Of a stretch of DNA of 64,000 nt, positions 1 through 10,866 are shown piece by piece. How positions within the stretch are numbered: the stretch's first letter is position 1; each line of letters starts with the position of its first letter. The stretch is taken from positions 19,243,832-19,307,831 of the forward strand of contig OZ023208.1 in NCBI GenBank assembly GCA_963995525.1, in the 5' to 3' direction. The DNA comes from Escarpia spicata (taxonomy: Eukaryota > Annelida > Polychaeta > Sabellida > Siboglinidae). The position numbers were made by a program, and so were the translations under genes. Under the pieces are notes generated by a model. It ran no database searches and had not been told where the DNA came from. It was given only the letters and a program-made list of their open reading frames with translations.

Positions 1-383
1 CGGAGAACGGCCCGCCGCCGATACCAACACACGCGTCGCCAACGATGTGTCGGTCCCCGGCGCAGAACATGTTGTCGGAGATGCTGAACTGGGTGGACGA
101 GACGCACACCGCCTGTCGCACCACCGGCAGGCGCACCTCGTTGAGCAATTCGGGCGACTTATCGTGCTCCGTAAGCCTCCCCCAGGCCGTGACGATGCCG
201 AATGTCCCCGGCGCCGTGATGTTCCAGATGACAGTCTGGGAGCGCGTGAGACAGATGGGTCGGATGTAATCGCTGAACTCCACCTCAGCCTCCAGCTCAA
301 TGAGAGCGATGTCGTTATTGTACAGCATGGCGTCGAAGTCGCTGTGGATCCTCACTCGCGCCATCTTCACGTGTTTCTCGTAC
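1..383 (-). CDS. Exon 8 (partial): trypsin-fold domain, Asp102 to Ser195 region, catalytic Ser lost
   Basis: This is the last exon visible of the large minus-strand gene; it continues beyond the left edge. A GCGCCCAG acceptor precedes G+TAC, which completes the split Arg codon of the previous exon. The frame reads through NNDIALIEL, the motif around catalytic Asp102. It then reads RPICL, with the Cys that in two-chain proteases pairs with the propeptide Cys, then TAWGRL, MFCAG and GDACVGIGGGPFS. Family members read CxGDSGGP at the last motif; here Asp194 is Ile and Ser195 is Gly, while Asp189 (in GDAC) is kept. The domain should therefore fold like trypsin but lack proteolytic activity, as in serine protease homologues and haptoglobin. 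A single read error cannot explain the change, because two adjacent codons differ. Substrate or partner is unknown. Confidence 0.88.
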
Positions 384-959
384 CTGGGCGCAGACCAGTA
401 TTTATTTTCTCCAAACCTGTCCATATTAATGTTCTTATACGGTGTTCCAACGGGCTCGTTTATATCGTAAATACGACTTTGTTACGCGTATTTGGCCCAG
501 ATGCATAAATTTACCAATGGTGAAGTTGGGCCGCTCCTGAACGTTCGGGTTCACCAAGCCATATTTACGATATACACGAGGTGACTGGAACTTAGCATTA
601 GTGCTGTACAAAAAATATGATTCGGATGTTATCATAATGGCACAAGTTTTGTTTTCAAGTCACAAACCCACAACCATATTTGTGTTAAATCCTAAAATTG
701 TTTTCTCACTAAAATTAACATAACATATACTCATCGTGAGATGTTACTAAACATGAATACGTTGTATACCTGTATATGCATTGGATCGTTTCTTCAACAA
801 TATACCCACAAGGTCCAGCAAGCCAACACAAGTTTAAACGTAACTGTTGTCATCCTCACATACGTCCATGTCCCCGTTTATAATTATTCTCATCTCAAAA
901 CCACTGGCATTTTATTCGTCTTCCCCAAACCCGGAAGAAAATGAACTATCTGACCCTAC
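384..959. other. Intron 7 of the minus-strand gene
   Basis: AT-rich sequence between donor GTAGGG (minus strand, at 959) and the acceptor at 384. I see no conserved coding or repeat structure in it. Confidence 0.7.
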
Positions 960-1239
960 CTGCTGCGCTGCTGTCGGTTATGTTTGCCGAGTTTCAGAAC
1001 GAGGTTTGCTGACCTCAGTGGCCGCCGGAACTCCTTCTGGAAGTTGACGAAGCAGTGCGCAGCCGTGATGACCCAGCGGTTGCTGACGAGGACGCCACTG
1101 CAGAATCTCTCGGCGAACGACTCGTACAGCATTACCTGCCATGGCGCTGCGCCCAGCATCGCGTCCTGACCGCCGACGATGTACCCGATGCGCTTCGGCA
1201 GACTCTCGCCCGGCTGGTGAAGCACGGCCTGACCGCACA
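960..1239 (-). CDS. Exon 7: linker Cys, IVGG start and His57 region of the trypsin-fold domain
   Basis: The acceptor GTGGTTGCAG is followed by TG+TGC (phase 1 entry), and the exon ends AGCAG|GTAGGG (phase 2). It begins VCGQAVLHQPGESLPKR, a short A-chain-like linker with one Cys suited to bond the Cys in RPICL of exon 8. Then come IGYIVGGQDA, APWQVML, FCSGVLVS and WVITAAHC, the last giving His57 of the triad. The zymogen cleavage site is unusual: three residues (IGY) lie between the basic KR and IVGG, whereas active enzymes have Arg directly before I(V/I)GG. Together with loss of Asp194, which receives the new N-terminus, this argues that normal zymogen activation is not preserved. Confidence 0.9.
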
Positions 1240-1856
1240 CTGCAACCACGTCGTAGTTAGTTCACAATCAGCTAAATTAACATAATGGTTATATCACATG
1301 GTACCTTTGTGAAGTGGATCGACCGCGGATCATTCGAGACGTTGGAAGAATAGCGCAACTAATTGGGTAAGGTCATGTGCCGCGGTCGATTATTTATGTT
1401 ACTTCGACAGGTGTAGAGAACGATTGACCTATCCATCACGTGACCAGATATACCTCGAAGTATGCCTTAGCAGAAGTCCGTCAAGTCATCCAAAAATGAA
1501 TGCTGAACACATGGAAAGTTCTGACATTCCATCGTATGTTTTGTTGAAATTCTGGCCTCAAAAGTTTTTATTTATGACAAAAACATCGTACAAAGTTGCA
1601 TACGAGATCGGTTGCTTAGCAGATGTCCTGCCGCACTAGTAATGCAATGCGTTATAAAATTCACCTCAATACCAAATCATTTATCCAGATCGGTGCACGT
1701 CAATCGGTAACTCCCCTGGGGTTGTGCAAGCCAGCACATCCAATTGCCACAAACATATTTCATGGAGAGTCGAAATAGGAAAGAGATTACAGATAGGGCG
1801 TTCCCTGTAAGCGACGCGCAACGCAAACGCCCCGTGCCTGCGAAAAATATACGGTG
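1240..1856. other. Intron 6, distal part
   Basis: Intron sequence between exon 7 and the LINE inserted in the same intron. No coding similarity or strong repeat was seen. Confidence 0.6.
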
Positions 1857-4415
1857 GGGTAGGCAGGCGATTAAAATAGCAACGTTGAACATTGGAACGT
1901 TGACTGGAAAGAGCCGATAATTTGCGGACATGATGAAATCCCGGAGACTGGACGTATTATGTCTACAAGAGACCAGATGGGGAGGAAACAAGGCAAAGGA
2001 ACTTGGGGAGGGATGCAAGATATTCTACAGTGGTACCTGTAAGGCAATGAACGGAGTTGCGATTTGTGTAAGAAACCATCAAGACAAGGTACTGGAAGTC
2101 CGGAGAACTTCTGATAGAATGATGACTATCAAGCTGGTACTGGCAGAGGTAGTGTGGAACATAGTGACATCGTATGCTCCACAATTGGGTTGTGAAGATA
2201 TGGTTAAAGAGGCATTCTGGAACCAACTGGAGGCACTGCTGGCAGAACTACCAATTAGTGAGGGCGTGGTGCTAGCAGGAGACCTAAACGGCCACATTGG
2301 AGAAGGTAGGATGGGGTTTGGAAGATGGCATGGAGGATTCTCTGTGGGAGATAGAAATGAAGAGGGAGAGAGAGTATTGCATCTGACAGAGGCGTTTGAT
2401 ATGGCCATAGCAAATACCTTCTTCCACAAGAGGAGAGAGAGCACTTGCTGACATACAGCAGTGGAGGAACCAAAACAGTGATTGACTACATCTTTATGAG
2501 GAAAGACTACATGAGAGGTGTGACAAACTGCAAAGTAATTCCCGGAGAATCTATAGCAACGCAGCATAGGACACTAGTGATGGATATGGAAGTAAGAAGG
2601 AGGACGACACCAAGGAAAAGAACCAAAAGAATAAGATGGTGGAAACTGAAGGAGGAGGTAGTCAGAGATCCATATATATACAAGGTTAAGAAACAGCTGG
2701 TTACTTCGCAGACTGAAGAAAGGACCACAACATGGACAAAGGTGTATCCAAAGATAATGCAGCTTGCAAAAGAGGAGCTTGGACAATCAACAACAGGCAG
2801 ATGTCTTGAGAAGGAGTCGTGGTGGTGGGATGAGAAGGTGCAGGAGGCGGTCGCAGAGAAAAGAAACAGGTACAAGACATGGCAGGCATCAAGAGACGAA
2901 GAAGTTCGGGTGAGATATAAGGAAGCAAAGAAAGAAAGAAAGCAGGCGGGCAGATGGAAAACAAAGAATATACCGGCTGGCAAACACCAGAATGAGGAGA
3001 TCAGCGGACATAGGAAGGGTAGCCTTTCTCAAAGACAACGATGGGGCACTACTCACCAAGGACGAGGAGATACGGGAGAGATGGACGAAATTCTTCCATG
3101 AACCCTTAAATGTCGAGAATGAAAGTCAAGAAATGGCAGGGATCCAGGCAGTACAGTGCCCAATTGAAGAAATAAAGCTTGAGGAGGTGCGGACACAGAT
3201 GGGCAAGATGAAGAAAACAAGACGTGTGGACCAGATTAACTACCGATGGAGGTAGTAAAGGCGCTTGGACAAGAAGGAGAGAAATGGATGGTAGAAGTCA
3301 GGCCTTGAGAGATGAATGGAGAAAAAGCGGGATTGCACCAATCTACAAACATAAATGAGACCCTTTAAATTGTAACAAGTTCCGGGGGATCAAACTTCTT
3401 AGCCACACTCTGAAGCTCTGAGAGAGGGTGATAGAGAGGAGGTTGAGAGGAATGGTGGAGATAAATGAAGGACAGTATGGGTTTCAACCGGGAAAGTCGA
3501 CAGTGCAACCGCTGTTCTGCTTAAGGACACTCCAGGAGAAACATAGGGAGTTCAGAAGAGGTCTACACAAGGTGTTTGTTGCCCTGGAGAAGTAAAATGA
3601 CAGAGTTCCTAGAGAGCTGATCTGGTATAGCCTCCGAAAGAAGAGCATCCCAGAATACTACAGTAACACCATAAAGGACTTGTATGAGGGGTGTTCGGCA
3701 AGTATCATGACAAATGCTGGAAAGACAGAGGACATCAAGATTGAAGTTGGTCTACATCAGGGGTCGGCCCTTAGTCCCTTACTTTTTATCATTACAGTCT
3801 TAGAAAAAAGTAAACCTCCCAACTGTGCAGACATTTAAATATCTTGGCTCTGTCATAGACAAGGAAGGAGATGTCAGTAGGGAAATTGAGAGCCGGGTGT
3901 CAAAGGGGTTGGCTAGGTAGAGGGAACTATCTGGAGTGATATGTGATAAGAAGGTGCCACAAAAGATGAAGGTCCTGGTCTACAAAACGGTAATTAGGCC
4001 GACACTTCCCTATGGCTGTGAAACGTGGCCACGAAAGACGACTGGCAACAACGGAGATGAGAATTATTAGATGGGCAATGGGTGTAAGCCCGCAGGAGCA
4101 CCGGATGAATGAAGACATCTTGAAAGAAACCGATGTAGAGAGCATTGTTGTCATCATGAGGAGAAGAAGACTGGAGTGGTTTGGTTATGTGAAAAAGGAA
4201 AGAAATAGAAGACATAAGAGCCACCATGGAGAGGAAGATAGAGGGGAAACGAGCGAGAGGGAGTTGAGATGGTAGGACACCGTGAGGAAATATTTAAGGA
4301 CAGAGCAGATGAAGGAAGAATGGGCTCAGGACAGGAAGACGTGGAAGAGACTGCAAAACCCGCCACCCCGCACATGGAGAAGGCGGGGGAAAGGTGATAA
4401 AAAGCGCACATCAAT
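1857..4415 (+). mobile_element. Broken RTE-type non-LTR retrotransposon (endonuclease plus reverse transcriptase remnants)
   Basis: Lies antisense to the host gene inside intron 6. From about 1870 the plus strand reads an apurinic-type endonuclease: IATLNIGTLTGKS, then LDVLCLQETRWGG, VLAGDLNGHIGE and, after a frameshift near 2450, TVIDYIFMRKD. From about 3000 to 4280 only fragments of the reverse transcriptase follow, with many stops. They include YGFQPGKSTVQPLFCLRTL, GLHQGSALSPLLF, a thumb-like segment and the typical end with GYVKKERNRR. The YADD catalytic box is missing: the frame jumps from the LSPLLF region to a later QTFKYLGSVID segment. The copy is therefore internally deleted and dead. 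The pattern matches RTE-class elements often annotated as craniofacial development protein 2-like. Confidence 0.8.
1930..2451 (+). pseudogene. Retrotransposon endonuclease domain, N-terminal part, frameshifted
   Basis: Longest open piece of the intronic LINE, 173 residues. The EEP-fold signatures QETRW, VTSYAPQ and GDLNGHIG are in the expected order. The reading frame is lost at an AGAGAGAG run near 2430 and resumes in another frame (from about 2445) with SGGTKTVIDYIF, the C-terminal endonuclease motif. It belongs to the element and not to the host gene. The stop after the frameshift means no full enzyme is made. Confidence 0.75.
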
Positions 4416-4604
4416 TGGTGCAAGACACTGTGTAAGGTGTTCGTTACCTTCGAGCAATAGTCACCCAGTATTTTGTCAGTTGTCACACTACCACTCAGAG
4501 GCACAACTGGCTTTTCATTGGTCATGATACAATAAACGTTTTGAGGAGGCCACACACAAACTATTTTAGCGCAACTTCCCACTCTGCCCTACCTTAAAAC
4601 CGGC

Positions 4605-4735
<131 letters not shown>

Positions 4736-5007
4736 TAGAGAGGGAGGAATGACAGACACGAAAATACATACATGCAGATTGAAACTGGGATCTCTCGATA
4801 GACAGCCTTGAGTGTGGCAGAATGCCTAAAGATCATGGTATATACTTGTCCAGAGGACCGAACAGTTGAAGTGACGTGCCCACAACTCTGCATGGACAAT
4901 AGGACGCGATGAAGAAGAATTACAAACAAGTTCACCCGACACAGTAAGAACGTGGACAACTATCTTAATTTAACAGGATTTTCTAAGCACAAGACTGCGA
5001 GCGGTAC

Positions 5008-5289
5008 CTTCGTTGACATCCTTGTAGACCCGTAGTTTGGCCGTGTGTTTGGTCACACACTTGGTGCGGAAGTTATAGGCGACGCAGGTGTACTTGGCGG
5101 AGTCTTTCACGTTCACAGGATTGATACGCAGGTAGCCATTGGCAAGGATCCGGATGCGTGGATCACTCGACTCGTGGATCTGTCGACCGTTCTTATGCCA
5201 GGTGATCCGGCTTTCCTCCAACGTGACACATGCGAACTCCTTGAGCACCCCCTCGCGAACGACGGCGTCAGACGGCGTGTTCGTGAACG
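5008..5289 (-). CDS. Exon 6: second Ig domain
   Basis: Acceptor GTGGCTGTTGTAG with a pyrimidine-rich tract, entry CG+TTC, exit GAAG|GTACCG; phases 1 to 1, so the exon is a symmetrical Ig module. It encodes about 94 residues: NTPSDAVVREG, EFACV (first Cys), ITWHKNGR (core Trp), ILANGYLRINPVNVKDSAKY and YTCVAYN (second Cys), then the final strand HTAKLRVY. This is an I-set-like Ig domain. It has one additional Cys (FRTKC) just after the second core Cys, which could make an extra disulfide. An upstream hydrophobic stretch in frame lies before the acceptor and is intron, not a signal peptide. The domain sits directly before the trypsin-fold domain. Confidence 0.9.
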
Positions 5290-6388
5290 CTACAACAGCC
5301 ACGTGGATGGACAGCAATAGCTGTAGCAGCAGGTCATTATAACAAGAGATGCATGATAACGGAATATCCGCACCTCGGTAATACAGCCATCTTGCAATTA
5401 TGGTCACCCTAGGGTAATCCCAAATGAGTTATGTTACGTAGCAGTAAAGTATACGAATTAATCTCACTATTATGGTCACCTTGCTATTTGGGTCAATTTT
5501 TTCCAGTTCTAAGTGTGACCTTAATAGTGACGTTCCACTGAACTTTTATTTTATAATGTTACTGATAAGCAGATATGTTGTTAAAATCGAGAGGTAAATA
5601 TTTGATGCTTTCTTGTTTGAACCTGAAGTAACTGGATGAGTCTGGCATCGAAATTGGTACGAAAAAAAATTCTTAAGCACAACTAATTTGTCTAAAGCTA
5701 TCGGGGGATGACACAATATTGTGCTAGGTGCAGAAACGCTAACTAGAGTACATAACCAATCAGTGGCCGCAAGATGGCTCTATCATGTTTGCACAACGAG
5801 GCATGTTGCAACTTCGTGTTTCGAGAAAATCTTTATCAACAACTGAACAAAGGCTGGATATTTTTATGTTGCCACGGTCATTTTCCAACGATATTTTAGA
5901 ATTATTTTTATTTCGTAGTTAGATAAATGATTATATATAAGAATGCATGTTGGATCAACATTTAGGGACTAATCGACTCATGAGAAAATCTTATAGATAT
6001 ATTTATAATACATTGGATGAATTAACTAGTTCATTATCTTAGCTGAATATAACGTATTGACATATTTTACTCTCAGTATCACAGAAAAAAGTTTGTCATT
6101 TTACAGAAGGTCCTCGAGAGGTTTTTTTTGACACACGGGAATATGTTTTCTATTGTCGCAGTCAATTGTCATTTGATTTAAACAAAAATAAATCAAATGA
6201 TAGTCCGCTATTTTGTACGCGATGACGTAAACAATAATTTCATCGTCTCAGCACGCGCCGTTTTGTACGCAACGATGGCGTTATGACATAAACAAAATAA
6301 TTCCGTTGTACTCGCACATGTCCAATTATAAAAAAAATAACACTTGCATTGTATAGAGAGGATGTGTGTAATAATCCTTTAAACTCAC
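5290..6388. other. Intron 5
   Basis: About 1.1 kb of AT-rich sequence between the two Ig exons. No open frame of note and no clear repeat was recognised. Confidence 0.7.
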
Positions 6389-6579
6389 TTGATAATAAGG
6401 AGGACTCATTTTCTATATAGATCCACGCCGACATTTGTTTGACGACGTGTTGTCCGTTCGCAGTGCACGTGTACTTGCCGATGTGCTGTCTCCTGATACG
6501 GAGGAGGATGAGGACACCTTTCGGGAGCACCACCCGTCCTTCCTTCCTGCCAAACGCCAGAGGCCGGCCCTCGAACGAC
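6389..6579 (-). CDS. Exon 5: second half of the first Ig domain
   Basis: The acceptor CGGACAG is followed by G+TCG. This G completes a TGG Trp codon begun in exon 4, so the core Trp of the Ig domain is split by the intron (phase 2). The exon reads SFEGRPLAFGRKEGRVVLP, then GVLILLRIRRQHIGKYTCTANGQ with the second core Cys, then the last strand MSAWIYIE and a short ENESSLLS linker. It exits at TCAA|GTGAGT, phase 1. Length and spacing from the first Cys in exon 4 fit a complete Ig fold. An alternative acceptor (TGTAG, 20 bp upstream) would give a stop codon and is rejected. Confidence 0.9.
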
Positions 6580-6702
6580 CTGTCCGACACACGACCGATT
6601 TCTACAGACGCTCGGGGTGGGGGACGTCAGCACGACGGGTTTCTTTGAAGTATCATGGGAGGTTTGCATTGAATATGTTAATCTAGTTGGAAGAAATGAA
6701 AT

Positions 6703-6912
6703 GTTTGTACAAACCCTTCCATTCCCCCGCCATACCTTGTTATTTGATCCTCTACCCCGCCCCTTACCTGTTTATATGAAACTGATATCCCGAATTGTTA
6801 TGATTTACCGTAAAATTCGGGTCATCAATTTCATGTAAAAACGTAAGGGGTGTGGTAGAGGGGCAAATGACAAGGAATTGCGGGGGAGGGGAAATCGAAC
6901 AGTTTGCACACA
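6703..6912. mobile_element. Foldback (MITE-like) element in intron 4
   Basis: About 75-90 bp on the left (from TTTGTACAAACCCTTCC) recurs, inverted and imperfect, on the right (ending GGGGAAATCGAACAGTTTG). The arms share the segments CTACCCCGCCCCTTAC and GTAAGGGGTGTGGTAG. No coding sequence. The structure fits a small non-autonomous DNA element, but target-site duplications are not clear. Confidence 0.55.
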
Positions 6913-7141
6913 TATTTCACTGACGTCATCAATGTGATGAAGACTAGAGTATGTGCAGCCGATTGGTCTGTAAATGTACAAATGTGTTTGGTTGTTCCAT
7001 GGTGATTAATTGGATTCGCTGAGAGTTTATTAAGTAACTAATCTTGGTTAAGCTGCCGCATCGTAACTGTTGACAACACTTCACCCGACCCTTGTGAGCA
7101 GACGCATAAACCCGACATGTTCACATGATATGGCGCACAAG

Positions 7142-7341
7142 AAACAGCACATGGGAAAACTACAGTACGTTTGTTATCGGTAGTTTTAATGTGACATGTG
7201 TAGCTGCTCTGGAAAATGACACGCAGTGACAGCATAAATAAAAGAAGCATTTTTATTTATGAAATCATTACGTGTCATTTTCCAGAGCAGCTACAAATGT
7301 CACATTAAAACTACCGATGACAAACGTGCATGTGCTGTTTA
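7142..7341. mobile_element. Long inverted repeat (foldback) in intron 4
   Basis: The left arm (about 7142-7223) and right arm (about 7270-7340) are near-perfect reverse complements around a 46-bp AT-rich loop. For example TGTAGCTGCTCTGGAAAATG pairs with CATTTTCCAGAGCAGCTAC. The left arm has a short extra insert near its outer end. In RNA it would form a strong hairpin. It could be a MITE or a recent inverted duplication. Confidence 0.75.
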
Positions 7342-7783
7342 TCATGCGTTTATATATATTTATATATATATAATATATACGTGAACCATGAAGGAACTTT
7401 GATGACAACAATAGTAGGCATACATGTACATTTTACCTGTAAATGGAGCATTTCTAAAGGTCCTGATAATGGCATGTTTGTGAGGTCATAAAATAATATT
7501 GTTATCAACTATCTACCACATTTTGATTGATTATATTTCAAACTGTTGGTGAGGTAGGCCTACAATTTGAACATAACCCATTTTTATAAATGGCGTCTTC
7601 GAGTGGGCTTACACTGGGCGCTGTACGCCTATATAAAACATCCGGCTAAGCTTAACCATACATTGTACAATTATAAAGGACTCAATCTTAAACCATCTTA
7701 AAAATTCAGGATGAATATAAGTGCAATTTTAAAAGAAACTGGCACGCCATCTACTGAATATGAAAGTAATTTAGTGAACATAC

Positions 7784-10037
7784 CACGTGACGACAGATGA
7801 CGGTTCCGTGACGCACTCGAAGATGACCGAGTGCCCCAGCTGGACGCTGTGGTTCCTCGGCGTGATCACAAATCGCAGTTCCCGTCTAGAGATCACGTCG
7901 ACCAGTGGCGACGAAGTCGTCGTTGTCGTTGATGTCGTCCTACGTTCTGTGGTGCGTCGTTCGTGAACACTTGATTCTGTTGTCTCCGTTGTCGTTTGTT
8001 GGTCAGAGACAGTTGGTTCTGGCGATATCGCTGTCTTCTCTGTGTCGTCGGACATGGACGTACGTCGCAGAACGTCCAGTAATACGCTTCGTGTTGCTGT
8101 GTTTTCTTGTTGTGACGTCATTGTGGTACCATTAACCGGCCCCGATGCCGTTGTATACATAGCTCCCGCAGTGGCATTAGGAATCGTAGTTGTAGTTAGT
8201 GCTTCTGGAAATGCGTCAGTAGAACCATTCGGCAAAGTATTTCTTACAGGGAGATTTGCATGTAATAACATTTGTTCCGGTTCTGTTGTGGCGTTCATAA
8301 CGTTATCATAATTTCCGTCGGCGTTAGCAGATATGCTTTGCATGAAAAGAGTAGTGTCGTCATTTATTATCCGGGTTGTGCCTGGAGTGAAAGTCGTATG
8401 AGGAATCGTGTCTTCCGGCGTTGTTGTCATCGACGTATCATTCTCGCTCAGCATAGTTGGGTTGAGCGGTGTCTGTGACTCTGCAGAGTTCAGTATTTGC
8501 AATGTCGTAATATCGGATCCTGATGTATGTTTGACAGGTGTCGTGTTCTTCCCACCTGGTGACATGTCGGGATGTGGTGGCAGTATTATCTCGCGCTCGC
8601 TTCTGTTCGTCTTCGCGTGATCTGCTTGATCAATTGCACCGAGGCCGGCATCTGGAAACGTCTGCGGCGTAATAGTTTCTCCAGCAAACATCGCTGAAGT
8701 GTCGTGTAGTGGTACTGTTGTGCTTTCAATAAACGTGTCAGATGGTGCTGCATACTGTTCGTCTGATGTTGGTTTGGAGGACGTGTTCTGAAAAACTGTT
8801 TGCTGTAGGATGTCAGAACTTGATTGATTTTGAACAGATACCGATGTGTTAAAGTTTGATGAGGCTGTAATACCATCGTCATCATCCTTGCTGTTCGTAA
8901 ACACTAGTTGTATTTTTACCGATGATTCGTTCAGATGAATCTGAGATGTTGTGACTTCAGGTCGGTGCGTAACTTCTTCAGAACTGGATTCACCCGAATT
9001 ATCTGTAATCGATGTATTCATTAGGTTCGGTGTTTGAAAATCCTCGAAATCTGACGACGTCGTATTTTGAATCGTGTGATTAGTTGCATGATTAGAGTAT
9101 GTAGAAGATACGTTGCCAACAACTGAATCACTCGTGTTTTTAAAATCAAACGACGTTCTGTTTGAATCAGATAAATGAATTGCATTGTCTGTGCTATTTT
9201 CGAGGCGCGATGTATTTGTTTGCGTTTCAAATAGAACGTATTCCCCAGAGCCTAATTGTGGTATGTCGTCAAGAGTATCTGTTGATGTTTTGTTGCTAGA
9301 AGCAAGGCTGGTACCATTCAAATATTCCCTCGTATTGTTTTTGTGTCTAGTCCACGTAGCATTAGACGGCGGCGCTGCACTGGCTGGTACTAAAGTCCAC
9401 CCGAAGCCATTTTGATGAGATGTTATCTGACTTTGAACTGTCAGAGGTGATGCCGTGTTCTGTTCTGTTGTATTGTCGCGATTAGTTAACGTTCGATTTA
9501 CACCAGGCAACGTTCGGTTGTTGTCTGTGGGATATTCGGTTGGACTATATGTTGAAGTTGAGTGAATGTTATGCACCTGAGACGTTCTATTCACTGCCGT
9601 TTCTGTAGTTCTGTGGTAATCTGTTGAGGTATCGTTATGCAACAGAAGCGTTCTGTTTACTGTCGTATCAATTGTATATTCTGTAGCGGTATGGTTTTCC
9701 AACTCAGACATTCTGTATGTGTCAGTATCTATTGTTGTATCCCTGTGGTCAGACGGCGGAACCGTCGTCGTTTGTAAATGTGTTGTATCTTCGTTTAGCT
9801 GATCAGACGACGGAATTGTCGTAGTTTGCAAAGATATTGTGTCTTGCTCTATCTGGACCGTCGTGTCCATGTGTTCTGTGTTGTGGCCTGACTCTGAGGT
9901 TGCCTCCTGTCCAGTTGTCTCTTGGAGTCCAGTGGTGTAGCCGGTTGTGAACGAAGGTCGTGTAGCCTCGGAACCTCTCGTCTCAGTCCGATCTAACAAA
10001 GTTGTGACAACTTCTTCTGGTGTCGTCGTTGTGGGAT
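7784..10037 (-). CDS. Exon 4: large mucin-like Thr/Ser/Asn-rich region and first half of Ig domain 1
   Basis: One 2254-bp exon open throughout. The acceptor CTCTCTTGCTCAG is followed by AT+CCC, which completes an Asp codon after the second TSP1 repeat. The exit is ACGTG|GTATGT (phase 2). About 720 residues are low complexity: rich in Thr, Ser and Asn, almost without Cys, and with about 30 N-X-S/T sequons (many as NRT, NTS, NGT) plus TTT and TTTT runs suited to O-glycans. A loose internal repeat is visible near the start (LQTTTIPSSDQL / LQTTTVPPSDHR). The last 35 residues start an Ig fold: LRFVITPRNHSVQLGHSVIFEC, then VVTW. The region is expected to be an extended, heavily glycosylated spacer outside the cell. 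Confidence 0.9.
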
Positions 10038-10680
10038 CTGAGCAAGAGAGACAATTCAGTTATTTGTTAACAACCCTTTAATGAGAAAATGTATAATAAT
10101 TTTATAATATTGTATAGTAACAAACTACCACGCGTACATAGACGTAATATACTAACAACTACAATTACGGAACAGCAGGCAAGACAGATATTGTTGTCTA
10201 AGATTATCGTTGAATTTATTTATTAACTATATTATCATTTCTGATTGTATTATGATACCATGCATGGCAACCATGACATGTGTGCCGATTTTTATGTGAG
10301 ATATTTGGAAATCACCAAAATACCATTGGAACAGATATATCAGATTCATTGTATAAAGCAACTACGCCATTTTACCAAAAAAGCTGTTACTGTAGTTATA
10401 GGGGAAATCTGCGATGGTCGTCTAGCTGAAATGTTTCCTTTGACATGCTCTACAAGCTTTCCAAGAGTCACGCTAGTTCCATTTGATTAAAGACATAATT
10501 CCACCCAAACTATTCACATATCCGGGGAGCTGTATATCGTGATATTATTGGTAACGACGAGGACGCTCTACGTATATCACCCAGGCACCACGTGACACCC
10601 GGATACCCAGGCGGAACTGACACGTAAATATCCGGGCGGCATTAACACCCTGACACAAGGGCGCATGCGTGGGCCCTCAC
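10038..10680. other. Intron 3
   Basis: AT-rich sequence with no recognised gene or strong repeat. A short open frame at 10245-10490 (plus) shows no domain signature. Confidence 0.65.
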
Positions 10681-10866
10681 CCTGACACGGGACATCCGGT
10701 TTGCACGTCCCGAGCAGGGCAGCATCGCCGCTGCAGCCGCGCAGGACGTTGTTGTCGGCCGGTCCTAAACACTTCCGGTAGCGCACTCGTTTGCCTTCGT
10801 TGCCACGCTCGGAGCACGTGAGACTGCATGGAGACCAAGCGCCCCAAGCGGACCAGTATGACGTCT
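10681..10866 (-). CDS. Exon 3: second thrombospondin type 1 repeat
   Basis: Acceptor GTGTCTGTTGCAG, entry AG+ACG, exit CCGTGTCAGG|GTGAGG; phases 1 to 1. The 62 residues form a complete TSP1 repeat: YWSAWGAWSPCSLTCSERG has the W-x-x-W-x-x-W ladder and first two Cys. GKRVRYRKC supplies the Arg layer, and three further Cys follow in GCSG, GTCKP and VPCQ. The W-x-x-W motif is a usual C-mannosylation site in the family, and CSLTC is the usual O-fucosylation site. The next exon starts the mucin-like spacer immediately after the last Cys. Confidence 0.92.
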
